A stretch of DNA of 64,000 nucleotides, taken from contig NZ_QOHG01000014.1 of assembly GCF_003319125.1 (NCBI RefSeq), positions 1-64,000 of the forward strand, written 5' to 3'. A model generated the notes under the pieces. The model did not search any database and was not told the origin of the DNA. It worked only from the letters and a program-made list of their open reading frames with translations. Positions 52,173 to 60,848 of this stretch are shown here, piece by piece; positions within the stretch are counted from its first letter, which is position 1, and every line of letters begins with the position of its first letter. The position numbers and the translations under genes are program-made. The stretch is from Blastococcus sp. TF02A-26. Lineage in GTDB: Bacteria > Actinomycetota > Actinomycetes > Mycobacteriales > Geodermatophilaceae.

Positions 52173-53081
52173 GTGCACGACCCCTCCGCTGCGGCGGCAC
52201 CGGTGAGGCGGAGGCGACCGCGCCGCGGCGGTCCCCGGCACGCCGCTCCCGAGCCCGGCTCCGGCCGGCACCCGGGCCGGTGGCTGGCGGCGGGCGCCGC
52301 CGTCCTCGCGGTCGCCGTCGCCGTCGTGCTCGTGGTGGGACCGGGCCGGGAGGACGACGGCGGCCCGACCTCACCCGCTCCGGCCGCGTCCTCCGCCGCT
52401 CGCCTCGCCCCCGACGCGCTCGTCGACTGGGTCCGGACCCAGCTGCCGGCCGGCGGCACGGTCACGGCCGAGCCGGAGCTCCGGACGGCGCTGACCGAGG
52501 CAGGCGTGGACCCCGCCGTCCTGCCCGAGTCCGGCGCCGACGGGGACGCGGGTGCCCCGGCGCTCGTCCTCACCGGCGCGCCGCCCGGGACCGGCCGGGT
52601 GCTGGCCCGTTTCGACCGTCCCGGCGAAGCCGGACCGCTGCTGCTCGTCGACCCCGCCCCGGTCGAGCCGACCGACGAGGAGCGCGAGCGGCGGGAGGCC
52701 CTGGCCGCCGCGGTCCTGGCCAACCCGACGACCGCCGTGGAGGGCGACTCCCGGGCGGTGCTGGAGAGCGCCGACGTCGACGCCCGCCTGCTGTCGCTCG
52801 TCGCGGCGCTGACCGCGCGCGAGGGCGTCGGCCTGTGGTCGTTCCCGTTGCTGCCGGGCGAGGAGCCGGGGGCGGCCCCCGCCCGCCGGGTCGTCGTGGA
52901 CTCCCTGGGCGGCCGGCCGATACCGGCCGACGGGGCGACCACCCAGCGCCTGGTGGCCTGGCTCGACGCGCAGCTGGCGCCCTTCGCCCCGGACGTCGTC
53001 GAGGTGACCGGCGAGGGCGTCCTCGTCGCCTTCGCCTACCTGCCCGGGCCCGACGCCGTCGTGGGCGAGGTGTCCCCCTGA
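52173..53081 (+). CDS. Single-pass membrane protein of unknown function
   Basis: 302 residues. Arg-rich cytoplasmic N-terminus (1-36), one helix (WLAAGAAVLAVAVAVVLVVG, about 37-56), then a Pro/Ala-rich external linker and a compact domain of about 220 residues with no recognised motif. The segment LRTALTEAGVDPAVLP resembles helix-turn elements of regulatory extracytoplasmic domains. GTG 52173 has GGAGG five bases upstream. It lies between the DivIVA-like gene and DUF4397/sortase; I infer a cell-envelope role only. Confidence 0.6.
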   Translation: MHDPSAAAAPVRRRRPRRGGPRHAAPEPGSGRHPGRWLAAGAAVLAVAVAVVLVVGPGREDDGGPTSPAPAASSAARLAPDALVDWVRTQLPAGGTVTAEPELRTALTEAGVDPAVLPESGADGDAGAPALVLTGAPPGTGRVLARFDRPGEAGPLLLVDPAPVEPTDEERERREALAAAVLANPTTAVEGDSRAVLESADVDARLLSLVAALTAREGVGLWSFPLLPGEEPGAAPARRVVVDSLGGRPIPADGATTQRLVAWLDAQLAPFAPDVVEVTGEGVLVAFAYLPGPDAVVGEVSP

Positions 53082-53185
53082 CCGCCGGGGTGCGGGACGA
53101 CTCCCGGGCGGGTAGACGTAGGGACGGGCAGCGGGCGCACCGCTGCGGCCGCGGGGGCCCGGACCACCACCAGGGGGAACACACC

Positions 53186-54055
53186 GTGCGGATCACCCGT
53201 GCCGTCGTCGTCGCGCTGCTCGCGGCGCTGTGCACCGCGCTGCCGCTGAGCGGCGCCTCGGCCGCCGACGAGGGACTGCTGCGCCTCGCGCACCTCTCGC
53301 CCGACACCCCGCCGGTCGACGTCTACGTGGACTCGGTCGCCTCGCCGGACAGCGGCCAGACCTTCCCGGGCGTCGGCTACGGCACCGTCTCGGACTACCA
53401 GCAGGTGCCGCCCGGCTCCTACGCCATCAGCATGCGCCAGGCGGGCGCCGATCCGGACAGCCCGCCGGTGCTCTCCACCACCGTCGAGGTCGGAGCCGGC
53501 CAGGCGCGGACCGTGGCCGGCGTCGGCGCGTTCGCCGACCTGGGCCTGGAGGTCCTCGACGACGACCTGACCCCGCCGTCGACCGGCTCGGCCCGCGTGC
53601 GCGTCGTCGCGGCGGCCGCCTCGGCCGAGCAGCTGGGTGTGGCGCTGGCCGACGGCACCTCGGTGGCCGACGGGCTGGCGTTCTCCGACACCAGCGACTA
53701 CGTCCAGGTGCCCGCCGGCGCCACGACCCTGCAGGTGACCCCGGCCGGTGGGCAGCCGGTGTCCCTGCCGGTCGACGTCGCCGGCGGCTCGGTCTACAGC
53801 GTGCTCGTGCTGGACTCCCCCGGCGGCGGCCTGACCGTCCGGCCGGCGCTCGACGCCGCGGGCGCCGCCGCCGTCCCGGCCGGGGGCGTGGAGGCCGGTG
53901 CCGGGGGCGCCGCCGGGAGCACCGGCCTGCCGGTCGCGGCCACCGCGGGTCTCGTGACCCTGGCCGCCGTCCTCACGGTCGCCCTGGGCTGGGTCGCGCG
54001 CTCCGCCCGCACCGGCCGGCGCGTCGCCACCGGCCGGCACTCCACCGGCTCCTGA
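53186..54055 (+). CDS. DUF4397 domain protein, secreted and membrane anchored
   Basis: 289 residues. Signal peptide (about 1-27: VRITRAVVVALLAALCTALPLSGASA), two DUF4397 repeats (LLRLAHLSPDTPPVDVYVDS and ARVRVVAAAASAEQLGVAL), a Gly/Ala linker, one C-terminal helix and a basic tail. The pair DUF4397 protein plus class F sortase is a recurring gene neighbour set in actinobacteria, suggesting this is the sortase's partner. I see no canonical LPXTG before the helix (only STGLPVA). GTG 53186, with AGGGGG upstream. The function of DUF4397 is unknown; the fold is beta-sandwich-like. Confidence 0.8.
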   Translation: MRITRAVVVALLAALCTALPLSGASAADEGLLRLAHLSPDTPPVDVYVDSVASPDSGQTFPGVGYGTVSDYQQVPPGSYAISMRQAGADPDSPPVLSTTVEVGAGQARTVAGVGAFADLGLEVLDDDLTPPSTGSARVRVVAAAASAEQLGVALADGTSVADGLAFSDTSDYVQVPAGATTLQVTPAGGQPVSLPVDVAGGSVYSVLVLDSPGGGLTVRPALDAAGAAAVPAGGVEAGAGGAAGSTGLPVAATAGLVTLAAVLTVALGWVARSARTGRRVATGRHSTGS

Positions 54056-54062
54056 CGGCGCG

Positions 54063-54722
54063 GTGGCGGACTCCGCCCGGCACCGCCGGCCGCCGTCGCA
54101 CCGGGGACGGCGGCTGCGCGGGCTCGTCGTCGCGCGCCTGGTCCTGGCCGTGGTCGCCGTCGTGGCGGGCGCCGTGGCCCTCCTCGCTCCCGGCGCCGCC
54201 CCCACGACCGACCGCACGCCGGCCGCCGCCGCGCCCGTCACCGGCCCGCCCGTCGTCCTCCAGGCGGCCACGCCGCGGGCGGTCGCCGAGCCGGTGCGCG
54301 TCCGCGTGCCCGGCATCGGGGTGGACAGCGCGCTGGAGCAGCTCGGCGTCGACGGCGCCGGAGCCCTGGAGACCCCCGCCGACTACGACGTGGCCGGGTG
54401 GTACCGGGGCGGGCCGGCACCTGGGGACGTCGGGCCCGCGGTGCTCGCCGGGCACGTCGACTCCACCGACGGCCCGGCGGTGTTCTGGCGCCTCCGCGAC
54501 CTGGCGCCCGGCGACGAGGTGCTCGTCGACCGGGCGGACGGGACGGCGGCCCGGTTCACGGTGACCCGCGTCGAGCGCCACCCCAAGGACGCCTTCCCCA
54601 CCGACGCGGTCTACGGGCCCACCCCGGACGCGCAGCTGCGACTGGTCACCTGCGGCGGCGAGTTCGACCGCGCCGCCCGCAGCTACCGCGACAACGTCGT
54701 CGTCTTCGCGGAGTTGGCCTAG
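54063..54722 (+). CDS. Class F sortase
   Basis: 219-residue transpeptidase anchored by an N-terminal helix (about 20-45). Catalytic triad: His in VLAGHVDSTDG, Cys in LRLVTCGGEFD, and Arg in ARSYRDNVVVF. Class F sortases attach proteins to the cell wall and are typical of actinobacteria, but their recognition motif is less uniform than the LPXTG/LAXTG of classes A and E. It follows the DUF4397 gene by seven bases. The stop codon shares a CTAG palindrome with the convergent zinc-ribbon gene. Confidence 0.88.
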   Translation: MADSARHRRPPSHRGRRLRGLVVARLVLAVVAVVAGAVALLAPGAAPTTDRTPAAAAPVTGPPVVLQAATPRAVAEPVRVRVPGIGVDSALEQLGVDGAGALETPADYDVAGWYRGGPAPGDVGPAVLAGHVDSTDGPAVFWRLRDLAPGDEVLVDRADGTAARFTVTRVERHPKDAFPTDAVYGPTPDAQLRLVTCGGEFDRAARSYRDNVVVFAELA

Positions 54723-55024
54723 CGGCGGCGGTCGCGGGCCCGCCAGCACGCGGTGTGCCAGTGCCGGCGGACGTCCGCGGCGGACTCGGTGTCCCACGGG
54801 TCGAGGTCGGAGTCCCGCGGATAGGCAGGCCAGGTCACGAGGTGCGGCGTGGCCGGGCGGATCTCCTGGTCGCACCCCGGGCAGCGGTAGCCCTTGGTGC
54901 TCGCCGCCCCGGTGAGGGAGCGGACGACCCAGTCGCCGTCGCTCGCCTCCTCCACCCGTTCGGCACGCCGGGCCGGGTCCGTCCGCGAGGAACGGGACCC
55001 GGCCCGTGCGCGCCGTCGGGGCAC
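54719..55024 (-). CDS. Small zinc-ribbon-like protein
   Basis: 101 residues. Highly basic N-terminus (RRRARAGSRSSR), then EEASDGDWVVRSLTG, a zinc-ribbon pair CPGCDQEIRPATPHLV and HWHTACWRARD, giving a Cys-X2-Cys plus His/Cys set. Similar short proteins in streptomycetes are often labelled ATP/GTP-binding for no visible reason. Function unknown; a nucleic-acid-binding role is possible from the basic charge and zinc ribbon. GTG 55024 lies four bases after the hydroxyacyl-CoA dehydrogenase stop, so the two are cotranscribed. Its TAG stop is the complement of the sortase TAG stop. Confidence 0.7.
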   Translation of the reverse strand: MPRRRARAGSRSSRTDPARRAERVEEASDGDWVVRSLTGAASTKGYRCPGCDQEIRPATPHLVTWPAYPRDSDLDPWDTESAADVRRHWHTACWRARDRRR

Positions 55025-55028
55025 GGCG

Positions 55029-56810
55029 TCAGCGGCTGGCGTAGTCGCGGAAGCCGCGCCCGGTCTTGCGGCCGAGGTAGCCCGCGGTGACCAGGTGCTC
55101 GAGCAGCGGGGCCGGGGCGAACCCGGGCTCGCGGAACTCGGTGTAGAGCTCCCGCTCGATGGCCAGCGAGACGTCGAGACCGACGACGTCCAGCAGCTCG
55201 AACGGGCCCATCGGGTAGCCGCAGCCGACCTTCATGGCGGCGTCGATGTCGTCGGCGGTCGCGTAGTGCGCCTCGAGCATCTTCACCGCGTCGTTGAGGT
55301 AGGGGAACAGCAGCGCGTTGACGATGAAGCCCGCGCGGTCGGTGCAGGACACGGCGTGCTTCTTCAGCTTCGCCGAGACCGCGTGCACGGTGGCCGCCAC
55401 GTCGGGCGCCGTGGAGATCGTGGAGACGACCTCGACCAGCTTCATGACCTGGGCCGGGTTGAAGAAGTGCATGCCGACGACGTCGGCCGGGCGGCCGCTG
55501 GCCTTGGCGCACTCGATGACCGGGAGGCTGGATGTCGTCGTCGCGAGCACGGCACCGGGCTTGGCGATCTCGCCGAGGTTGGCGAACAGCGCCTCCTTGA
55601 CCGGCAGCGACTCGACGACCGCCTCGATGACCAGGTCGCGGTCGGCCATGTCGTCGAGGACGGTGGTCCCCCGCACCCGGCCGAGGGCCTCGTCACGACC
55701 GGCCTCGTCGAGGCGGCCGCGCTGCACCTGCTTGTCCAGCGACTTGGTCAGCGCCTTCACGACGGCGTCGACCTTCTCCGCCGAGCGGGCGTGGAACAGC
55801 ACGTCGTAGCCGCCCTTGGCGACGACCTCGATGATGCCGGTGGCCATCGTCCCCGAGCCGATGACGCCGACCAGCTGCACCGGACGGGCACCCTCGGCGG
55901 CTCCACCCGGCGTGGGGGTGAGCGCGTCGGCGACGACCTCGGCGGAGTCCCGCTGGGCGTAGGTGTAGAAGCCGCGGCCGGACTTCCGGCCCAGCAGCCC
56001 GGCGGTCATCATCTGCTTGATGATCGGGCTGGGGGCGTGCAGCCGGTTGCGCGACTGCTTGTACATCGTGTCGAGGATCTCGTAGGCGGTGTCGATGCCG
56101 ATGAGGTCCATCAGCGCGAGCGGGCCCATCGGCAGGCCGCAGCCCAGCCGCATGGCGGCGTCGATGTCCTCGCGCGAGGCGTAGCGGTTCTCGAACATCG
56201 AGACCGCGTGGTTGAGGTAGCCGAACAGCAGCGCGTTGGCGATGAAGCCGGCGCGGTCGCCGATGGTGACGTCGACCTTGTCCAGGCGGGCGGCCAGCGC
56301 CTCGACGTCCTCCACCACCGAGGGCTCCGTGACGACGGTCCGCACGACCTCCACGAGCTTCATGACCGGGGCCGGGTTGAAGAAGTGCATCCCGATGACG
56401 CGGCTGGGCCGGCCGGTGGCCACCGACAGCTCGGTGACCGAGAGGCTGGAGGTGTTGGTCGCCAGGATCGTGTCGGGCGGGCAGATGGCGTCGAGCTTGC
56501 CGAAGATCTCGGTCTTGAGCTCCATCCGCTCGGGAACGGCCTCGATGACCAGCTCGGCCTGCGCGAGGTCCTCCAGCGAGGTGCTGAACCGGATGCGGCC
56601 CAGGATCTCGTCGCGCTCGGCGGTCTCGAGCTTCCCGCGGCTCACCGCGCGCTCGGTGGACTGCTCGATGTGCCCGCGGCCGCGCTCGACCGCGTCGGCG
56701 TCGACGTCCACCGCCGTCACCGACAGGCCCGCCCGGGCGAGCACCTCGCTGATGCCGGCGCCCATGGTCCCCAGGCCGACGACGCCGACCTCGGTCAGTT
56801 CTCTGGCCAC
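55029..56810 (-). CDS. Double 3-hydroxyacyl-CoA dehydrogenase (two fused copies)
   Basis: 593 residues made of two complete 3-hydroxyacyl-CoA dehydrogenase modules. Module 1 (about 1-290): GVVGLGTMGAGISEVL, VDVDADAVERG, catalytic His in IGMHFFNPAPVMKLVE. Module 2 (about 310-593): GVIGSGTMATGIIEVV, LFHARSAEKVDAV, catalytic His in VGMHFFNPAQVMKLVE. Both keep the active-site His and the helical C-terminal domain (DRAGFIANALLFGYLN; DRAGFIVNALLFPYLN). The end of strand 2 carries an acidic residue in module 1 (NAD type) and ARS in module 2 (NADP type). It oxidises or reduces acetoacetyl/3-hydroxyacyl-CoA. GTG 56810 has GGGAGGAG eight bases upstream. A TTAC-N6-GTAA operator-like repeat is 68-85 bases upstream. 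Confidence 0.9.
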   Translation of the reverse strand: MARELTEVGVVGLGTMGAGISEVLARAGLSVTAVDVDADAVERGRGHIEQSTERAVSRGKLETAERDEILGRIRFSTSLEDLAQAELVIEAVPERMELKTEIFGKLDAICPPDTILATNTSSLSVTELSVATGRPSRVIGMHFFNPAPVMKLVEVVRTVVTEPSVVEDVEALAARLDKVDVTIGDRAGFIANALLFGYLNHAVSMFENRYASREDIDAAMRLGCGLPMGPLALMDLIGIDTAYEILDTMYKQSRNRLHAPSPIIKQMMTAGLLGRKSGRGFYTYAQRDSAEVVADALTPTPGGAAEGARPVQLVGVIGSGTMATGIIEVVAKGGYDVLFHARSAEKVDAVVKALTKSLDKQVQRGRLDEAGRDEALGRVRGTTVLDDMADRDLVIEAVVESLPVKEALFANLGEIAKPGAVLATTTSSLPVIECAKASGRPADVVGMHFFNPAQVMKLVEVVSTISTAPDVAATVHAVSAKLKKHAVSCTDRAGFIVNALLFPYLNDAVKMLEAHYATADDIDAAMKVGCGYPMGPFELLDVVGLDVSLAIERELYTEFREPGFAPAPLLEHLVTAGYLGRKTGRGFRDYASR

Positions 56811-56877
56811 GCTGCCAACTCCTCCCGATCGTTGATCGACGGGAGTCTCCCACCCTCCCCGGCCGCCCGCGCGCCGG

Positions 56878-56895
56878 GGTTACCGGTGAGTAACC
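56878..56895. promoter_or_regulatory. Candidate operator GGTTAC-CGGTGA-GTAACC upstream of the hydroxyacyl-CoA dehydrogenase
   Basis: Perfect 6-base inverted repeat with a 6-base spacer, the most symmetrical of the three TTAC-N6-GTAA sites of the window (others: 18628-18641, 49261-49274). All three precede genes of acyl-CoA metabolism. Confidence 0.55.
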
Positions 56896-56912
56896 TCTTC
56901 CGGCCGCTCGCC

Positions 56913-56972
56913 GGCGCCGCTGCAGGGCCCGCCGCGAGCGCACGAGCGGTGGGGGGCAGCGGGGTCCTCCTC
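56913..56972 (-). repeat. Stop-codon-hugging hairpin repeat, copy C (after nucS)
   Basis: Read from the TAG stop of nucS on the minus strand: GAGGAGGACCCCGCTGC, the core CACCGCTCGTGCGCTCGCGG, then GGGCCC and GCAGCGGCGCC. The outer arm reads CCGCTGC/GCAGCGG, a compensated change relative to copy D (CTCTGC/GCAGAG). Confidence 0.7.
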
Positions 56973-57644
56973 CTAGAACAGCCGCTGGGACGGGTCGTCG
57001 GTCCCCTTGAGGACGGCGTAGTCGACGGTCACGCAGTCGATGCCGCGGTCCTGGGCGAGCACCTTCGCCTGCGGCTTGATCTCCTGCGCGGCGAACACCC
57101 CGCGGACCGGCGCGAGCAGCGGGTCGCGGTTGAGCAGCTCCAGGTACCGGGTCAGCTGCTCGACGCCGTCGATCTCCCCACGGCGCTTGATCTCGACCGC
57201 GACCGTCGTCCCGCTCGCGTCGCGGCACAGCAGGTCGACCGGGCCGATCGCCGTCGGGAACTCGCGGCGGACCAGCGTCCACCCGTCGCCGAAGGTCTCG
57301 ACGTGCAGGGCGAGCAGCCGCTGCAGCTCGGCCTCGACGCCGTCCTTCTGCAGCCCGGGGTCGACACCCAGCTCGTGGGAGGAGTCGTGCTCGACCGACT
57401 CGATGGTGATGACCAGCTGCTCCCCGGCCTTGTTCGTGACCGTCCAGGTGCCGGCGCCGTCGGCGAGCTCCTCGCGCAGCGAGCACGGCGGGCTCATCCA
57501 GTTCAGCGGCTTGTAGGCGCGGTCGTCGGCGTGCACCGACACCGATCCGTCGGCCTTGACCAGCAGCAGCCGGGACGCCATGGGCAGGTGGGCGGTGAGC
57601 CGCCCGATGTAGTCGACCGAGCAGCGGGCGATGACCAGACGCAC
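56973..57644 (-). CDS. nucS: Mismatch-specific endonuclease NucS
   Basis: 223-residue NucS/EndoMS, the enzyme that replaces MutS/MutL in actinobacteria and cuts both strands at mismatches. N-terminal DNA-binding part [17 protein letters not shown] and the PD-(D/E)XK nuclease core [27 protein letters not shown] (Asp and Glu-X-Lys ligands), followed by [12 protein letters not shown] and a beta-clamp-binding C-terminal tail ending DPSQRLF. GTG 57644 has TACCGT eight bases upstream, so it is likely leaderless. Length and motifs are normal. It diverges from a lipoprotein gene. Confidence 0.96.
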   Translation of the reverse strand: MRLVIARCSVDYIGRLTAHLPMASRLLLVKADGSVSVHADDRAYKPLNWMSPPCSLREELADGAGTWTVTNKAGEQLVITIESVEHDSSHELGVDPGLQKDGVEAELQRLLALHVETFGDGWTLVRREFPTAIGPVDLLCRDASGTTVAVEIKRRGEIDGVEQLTRYLELLNRDPLLAPVRGVFAAQEIKPQAKVLAQDRGIDCVTVDYAVLKGTDDPSQRLF

Positions 57645-57652
57645 GGGGAGCG

Positions 57653-57658
57653 ACGGTA
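57653..57658 (-). promoter_or_regulatory. -10 hexamer TACCGT of a leaderless promoter (nucS)
   Basis: TACCGT on the minus strand eight bases before GTG 57644. Confidence 0.4.
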
Positions 57659-57722
57659 CGGGACGCGCGGGGCGGCCGGGACGCCGCGGGAACCCCGACG
57701 CCCCCGGGGACGTCCTGCCGGT

Positions 57723-58595
57723 GTGACCCGGATCCCGCTGCGCGCCGCGCTCGCCGTGCTCGCCCTGCTGGCGCTCGCCGCCTGCGCCGATCCGCCGGCC
57801 GACGACGACGCCGGGTCCCCGCAGCCGTCGTCCCCGGCCGTCGCGCTGCCGCCGTCGGGCGGGCTCACGCTCCTGGTCGAGTACACCGGTGGGTTCGTCA
57901 GCCCCGACACGACGGCGGCCCGGCTGCCGTTGGTGAGCCTCTACGCCGACGGCCGCGTCTACTCCGAGGGGCCGGTCGCCCTGATCTACCCGGGCCCGGC
58001 GCTGCCCAACGTCCTGACGACGCCCGTGCCGGAGGAGACGGTGCAGCAGCTGGTCGAGCAGGCGATGGCCGCCGGGGTCGCCGAGACCGGTGACCTGGGC
58101 GCGCCGCCGGTCGCGGACGCGCCGTCGACCCGGTTCACGCTGGTCACCGCCGAGGGCACCTACGTGCGCGAGGTGTACGCCCTGGCCGAGTCCGTCGGTG
58201 TGGACGACGGGCTGACCGCCGAGCAGCGGGAGGGCCGTGCCGCGCTGCAGGAGCTGCTCGACGCGCTCGTGGCGACCACCGACGCGGCGGCCGAGCCCTA
58301 CGTCCCGGAGACCCTGGCCGTGGTGACCCGCCCCTGGACCGACGGCGACGTCGACCCCGACCTCCCCCAGCCCGACGTCACCTGGCCGGGCCCGCCGCTG
58401 CCCGGCGACCCCCTCGAGCCCGCGCTGGGGCTCTCCTGCCTCACCGTGGCCGGCGGCGACGTGGCCCCCGTGCTGGAGGCCGCGGCCGCGGCGAACGCGC
58501 GCACCCCGTGGCTGGCGGCGGACGGGTCGCGGTGGGCCCTGACCTTCCGCCCGCTGCTGCCGCACGAGACCGGCTGCGCCGACCTGGGTGCGTGA
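57723..58595 (+). CDS. Lipoprotein of unknown function
   Basis: 290 residues with a clear lipoprotein signal: [21 protein letters not shown], Cys about residue 21. A Pro/Ser linker follows, then a beta-rich domain of about 250 residues with [35 protein letters not shown] and [17 protein letters not shown]; relatives in actinobacteria are described only as hypothetical or lipoproteins. No catalytic motif. The GTG at 57723 gives the signal peptide directly. It diverges from nucS (78 bases) and converges with the symporter gene across a shared terminator. Confidence 0.7.
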   Translation: MTRIPLRAALAVLALLALAACADPPADDDAGSPQPSSPAVALPPSGGLTLLVEYTGGFVSPDTTAARLPLVSLYADGRVYSEGPVALIYPGPALPNVLTTPVPEETVQQLVEQAMAAGVAETGDLGAPPVADAPSTRFTLVTAEGTYVREVYALAESVGVDDGLTAEQREGRAALQELLDALVATTDAAAEPYVPETLAVVTRPWTDGDVDPDLPQPDVTWPGPPLPGDPLEPALGLSCLTVAGGDVAPVLEAAAAANARTPWLAADGSRWALTFRPLLPHETGCADLGA

Positions 58596-58599
58596 CGCA

Positions 58600-58635
58600 G
58601 AAGGGGCCCGCCGGGTGACCCCGGCGGACCCCTTC
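58600..58635. terminator. Bidirectional terminator between lipoprotein and symporter genes
   Basis: GAAGGGGCCCGCCGGG (58600-58615) pairs with CCCGGCGGACCCCTTC (58620-58635) with one A-C mismatch; an outer GACGCAG/CTGCGTC pair (58594-58600, 58641-58647) can extend it. Confidence 0.75.
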
Positions 58636-58645
58636 GGCTGCTGCG

Positions 58646-60004
58646 TCAGGCGTGCTGCGGCTGGCGCAGGTCGGTGTCGACGCCGGCGGTCTCCTCGGCC
58701 CGGGCGAGCGGGTCGATGGTCGACGTCGAGGCGTACCGCTCGACGTCGAGGATGCCCTCGCGCTTGGCGACGATCGTCGGCACCAGCGCCTGGCCGGCGA
58801 CGTTCACCGCCGTGCGCCCCATGTCGAGGATCGGGTCGACGGCCAGCAGCAGGCCGACGCCGGCCAGCGGCAGACCCAGCGTCGAGAGCGTCAGGGTCAG
58901 CATGACCACCGCGCCGGTGACACCGGCGGTCGCGGCCGAGCCCACCACCGACACCAGCGCGATCAGCAGGTAGTCGGTGATCCCGAGGTCGACGCCGAAG
59001 AACTGCGCCACGAAGATCGCCGCCAGCGCCGGGTAGATCGCGGCGCAGCCGTCCATCTTCGTCGTCGCGCCCAGCGGCACGGCGAAGGAGGCGTAGGAGC
59101 GCGGCACGCCGAGGTTCTGCTCGGTCACCCGCTCGGTGACCGGCAGGGTGCCGATCGAGGAGCGCGAGACGAAGGCCAGCTGGATCGCGGGCCAGGCACC
59201 GGCGAAGTACCGCAGCGGCGACAGGCCGTGCAGGCGCAGCAGCACCGGGTAGACCACGAAGAGCACCAGCGCCAGCCCGGCGTACACGGCTCCGGCGAAG
59301 ACGCCGAGCGAGCCGAGGGACTCCCAGCCGTAGGTGGCCACGGCGTTGCCGATCAGGCCGACCGTGCCGAGCGGGGCCAGCAGGATGACCCACCAGAGCA
59401 CCTTCTGCACGATCGCCAGTGCCGACCGGGTCAGCGCGAGGAACGGCTCCGCGGGCTCGCCCACCTTGAGGACGGCGACACCGATCGCCACCGACAGCAC
59501 GATCAGCTGGAGCACGTTGAACGACAGGCCGATCGATCCGTCGGCGCCCGCCGACCCCTGCAGGCCCAGGATGTTCGAGGGGACCAGGCCGGTGAGGAAG
59601 TCCCACCACGACCCGGTGGTCTCCGGGACGTCCTGCGCCGCGGCGTCCACGGAGCTGTTGCGGCCGGGCTCGGTGAGCAGCCCCAGGCCGATGCCGATCG
59701 CGACGGCGATCAGCGCGGTGATGGCGAACCACAGCAGCGTCTGGCCGGCTAGGCGGGCGGCGTTGGAGACCTGCTTGAGGTTGGCGATGCTGACGACGAC
59801 CGCCGTGACGACGAGCGGCGGGACCAGGACCTTCAGCAGCGTCACGAAGGTGCTGCCGACGGTCTGCAGGGTGCTGGTCAGCCAGTTGGGGGTCCCGTCG
59901 GCGACGGGACCGATCTCCCGGGCGACGAACCCGAGTGCGATGCCCAGCACGAGGCCGAGCAGGACCTGTGCCGCGAACGGGACGCGGCGGAGACGAGCGA
60001 GCAC
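58646..60004 (-). CDS. Dicarboxylate/amino acid:cation symporter (DAACS family)
   Basis: 452 residues with 8 transmembrane helices and two re-entrant loops. The family signature of the first hairpin, [25 protein letters not shown] (core SRSSIGTLP), and of the second, [26 protein letters not shown], are present; the latter corresponds to GATxNMDG of GltPh/DctA, with Lys in place of Asn as in the TcyP-like subgroup. [16 protein letters not shown] is the helix 8 motif. Substrate could be C4-dicarboxylate, glutamate or cystine. Start GTG 60004; promoter region holds hairpin repeat D farther upstream. Confidence 0.88.
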   Translation of the reverse strand: MLARLRRVPFAAQVLLGLVLGIALGFVAREIGPVADGTPNWLTSTLQTVGSTFVTLLKVLVPPLVVTAVVVSIANLKQVSNAARLAGQTLLWFAITALIAVAIGIGLGLLTEPGRNSSVDAAAQDVPETTGSWWDFLTGLVPSNILGLQGSAGADGSIGLSFNVLQLIVLSVAIGVAVLKVGEPAEPFLALTRSALAIVQKVLWWVILLAPLGTVGLIGNAVATYGWESLGSLGVFAGAVYAGLALVLFVVYPVLLRLHGLSPLRYFAGAWPAIQLAFVSRSSIGTLPVTERVTEQNLGVPRSYASFAVPLGATTKMDGCAAIYPALAAIFVAQFFGVDLGITDYLLIALVSVVGSAATAGVTGAVVMLTLTLSTLGLPLAGVGLLLAVDPILDMGRTAVNVAGQALVPTIVAKREGILDVERYASTSTIDPLARAEETAGVDTDLRQPQHA

Positions 60005-60185
60005 GAGAGGAGCCTCTTCGGGGAGGAGGGAGGGGACGGACCGGGCGCGGGCGCGCGTCAGCGGTCGGTCGTCACGCGCCCGTAGTCGACGGCGCGGCGG
60101 CGGGTGAGCCCCCAGGTGTCGTGCACGGCAGGGTCAATGCGGGCACCGGCGCGGTCATGCCCGGATGTGCCCGGTCTCACGGCCC

Positions 60186-60246
60186 GGCCCCTCTGCAGGG
60201 GCCCGCCGCGAGCCTGCGAGCGGTGAGGGGGCAGAGGGGTCCTCCA
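60186..60246 (-). repeat. Stop-codon-hugging hairpin repeat, copy D (after the NUDIX-like gene)
   Basis: Follows the TGA at 60249-60247 on the minus strand: TGGAGGACCCCTCTGC, the core CACCGCTCGCAGGCTCGCGGC, then GGGCCCC and GCAGAGGGGCC. The outer arms CCCCTCTGC/GCAGAGGGG pair fully. Confidence 0.75.
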
Positions 60247-60783
60247 TCAGACCCCGAGGTGGGCGAGCGCCTGGAGCAGCAGCGTCCCCTGCCCGCCCGC
60301 CAGCTCGGCGAGGACGCCCGGGTCGCGCGCCTCCTCCGGCGTGAACCAGGTCAGCTCCAGCGCGTCCTGCTGCGGTGCGCAGTCGCCCTCGACCGGGACG
60401 ACGTAGGCCAGCGACACCGCGTGCTGCCGCGGGTCGTGGAAGGGGGTCACGCCCGGCGTCGGGAAGTACTCCGCGATCGTGAAGGGCTGCGGCGCCGGCG
60501 GCACCCGCGGCAGCGCCAGCGGACCGAGGTCCTTCTCCAGGTGCCGCAGCAGCGCCGAGCGCACCCGCTCGTGGTAGAGCACCCGGCCGGAGACCAGCGC
60601 CCGCTTCACCTGGCCGTCCTCGCCGATCCGCAGCAGCAGGCCGACCGCGGTGACGGCCCCGTGGTCGTCGACCCGCACCGGCACCGCGTCGACGTAGACG
60701 ATGGGCAACCGCTCGCGGGCCGCGCCCATCTCCTCCGGTGCGAGCCAGCCGGTGTCGGACTCCGTCACATCGGTCACCGGCAC
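60247..60783 (-). CDS. NUDIX-like hydrolase family protein (DUF4916 type)
   Basis: 178 residues. YVDAVPVRVDDHGAVTAVGLLLRIGEDGQVKRALVSGRVLYHERVRSALLRHLEKDLG (core ALVSGRVLYHERVRSALLRH) occupies the place of the Nudix box, but the usual REXXEE is replaced by RVRSALLRHLEKDLG, so catalytic activity is doubtful. C-terminal part PFTIAEYFPTPGVTPFHDPRQHAVSLAYVV is the family hallmark. Annotated in actinobacteria as NUDIX hydrolase family/DUF4916. GTG 60783 is the first start; an in-frame GTG (VTDVTESDTGWL) at 60777 is an alternative. It lies downstream of the GGDEF gene on the same strand. Confidence 0.7.
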   Translation of the reverse strand: MPVTDVTESDTGWLAPEEMGAARERLPIVYVDAVPVRVDDHGAVTAVGLLLRIGEDGQVKRALVSGRVLYHERVRSALLRHLEKDLGPLALPRVPPAPQPFTIAEYFPTPGVTPFHDPRQHAVSLAYVVPVEGDCAPQQDALELTWFTPEEARDPGVLAELAGGQGTLLLQALAHLGV

Positions 60784-60848
60784 TGTCTATCCGATGCCGT
60801 CGACGCCGCGCTCACCCACCGGGTCGGCGCGGCGGCGTCCGCCGACGG

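Noticed and set aside
53186-54055. LPXTG sorting signal in the DUF4397 protein
   Set aside because: Only STGLPVA precedes the helix; no canonical LPXTG or LAXTG could be found.
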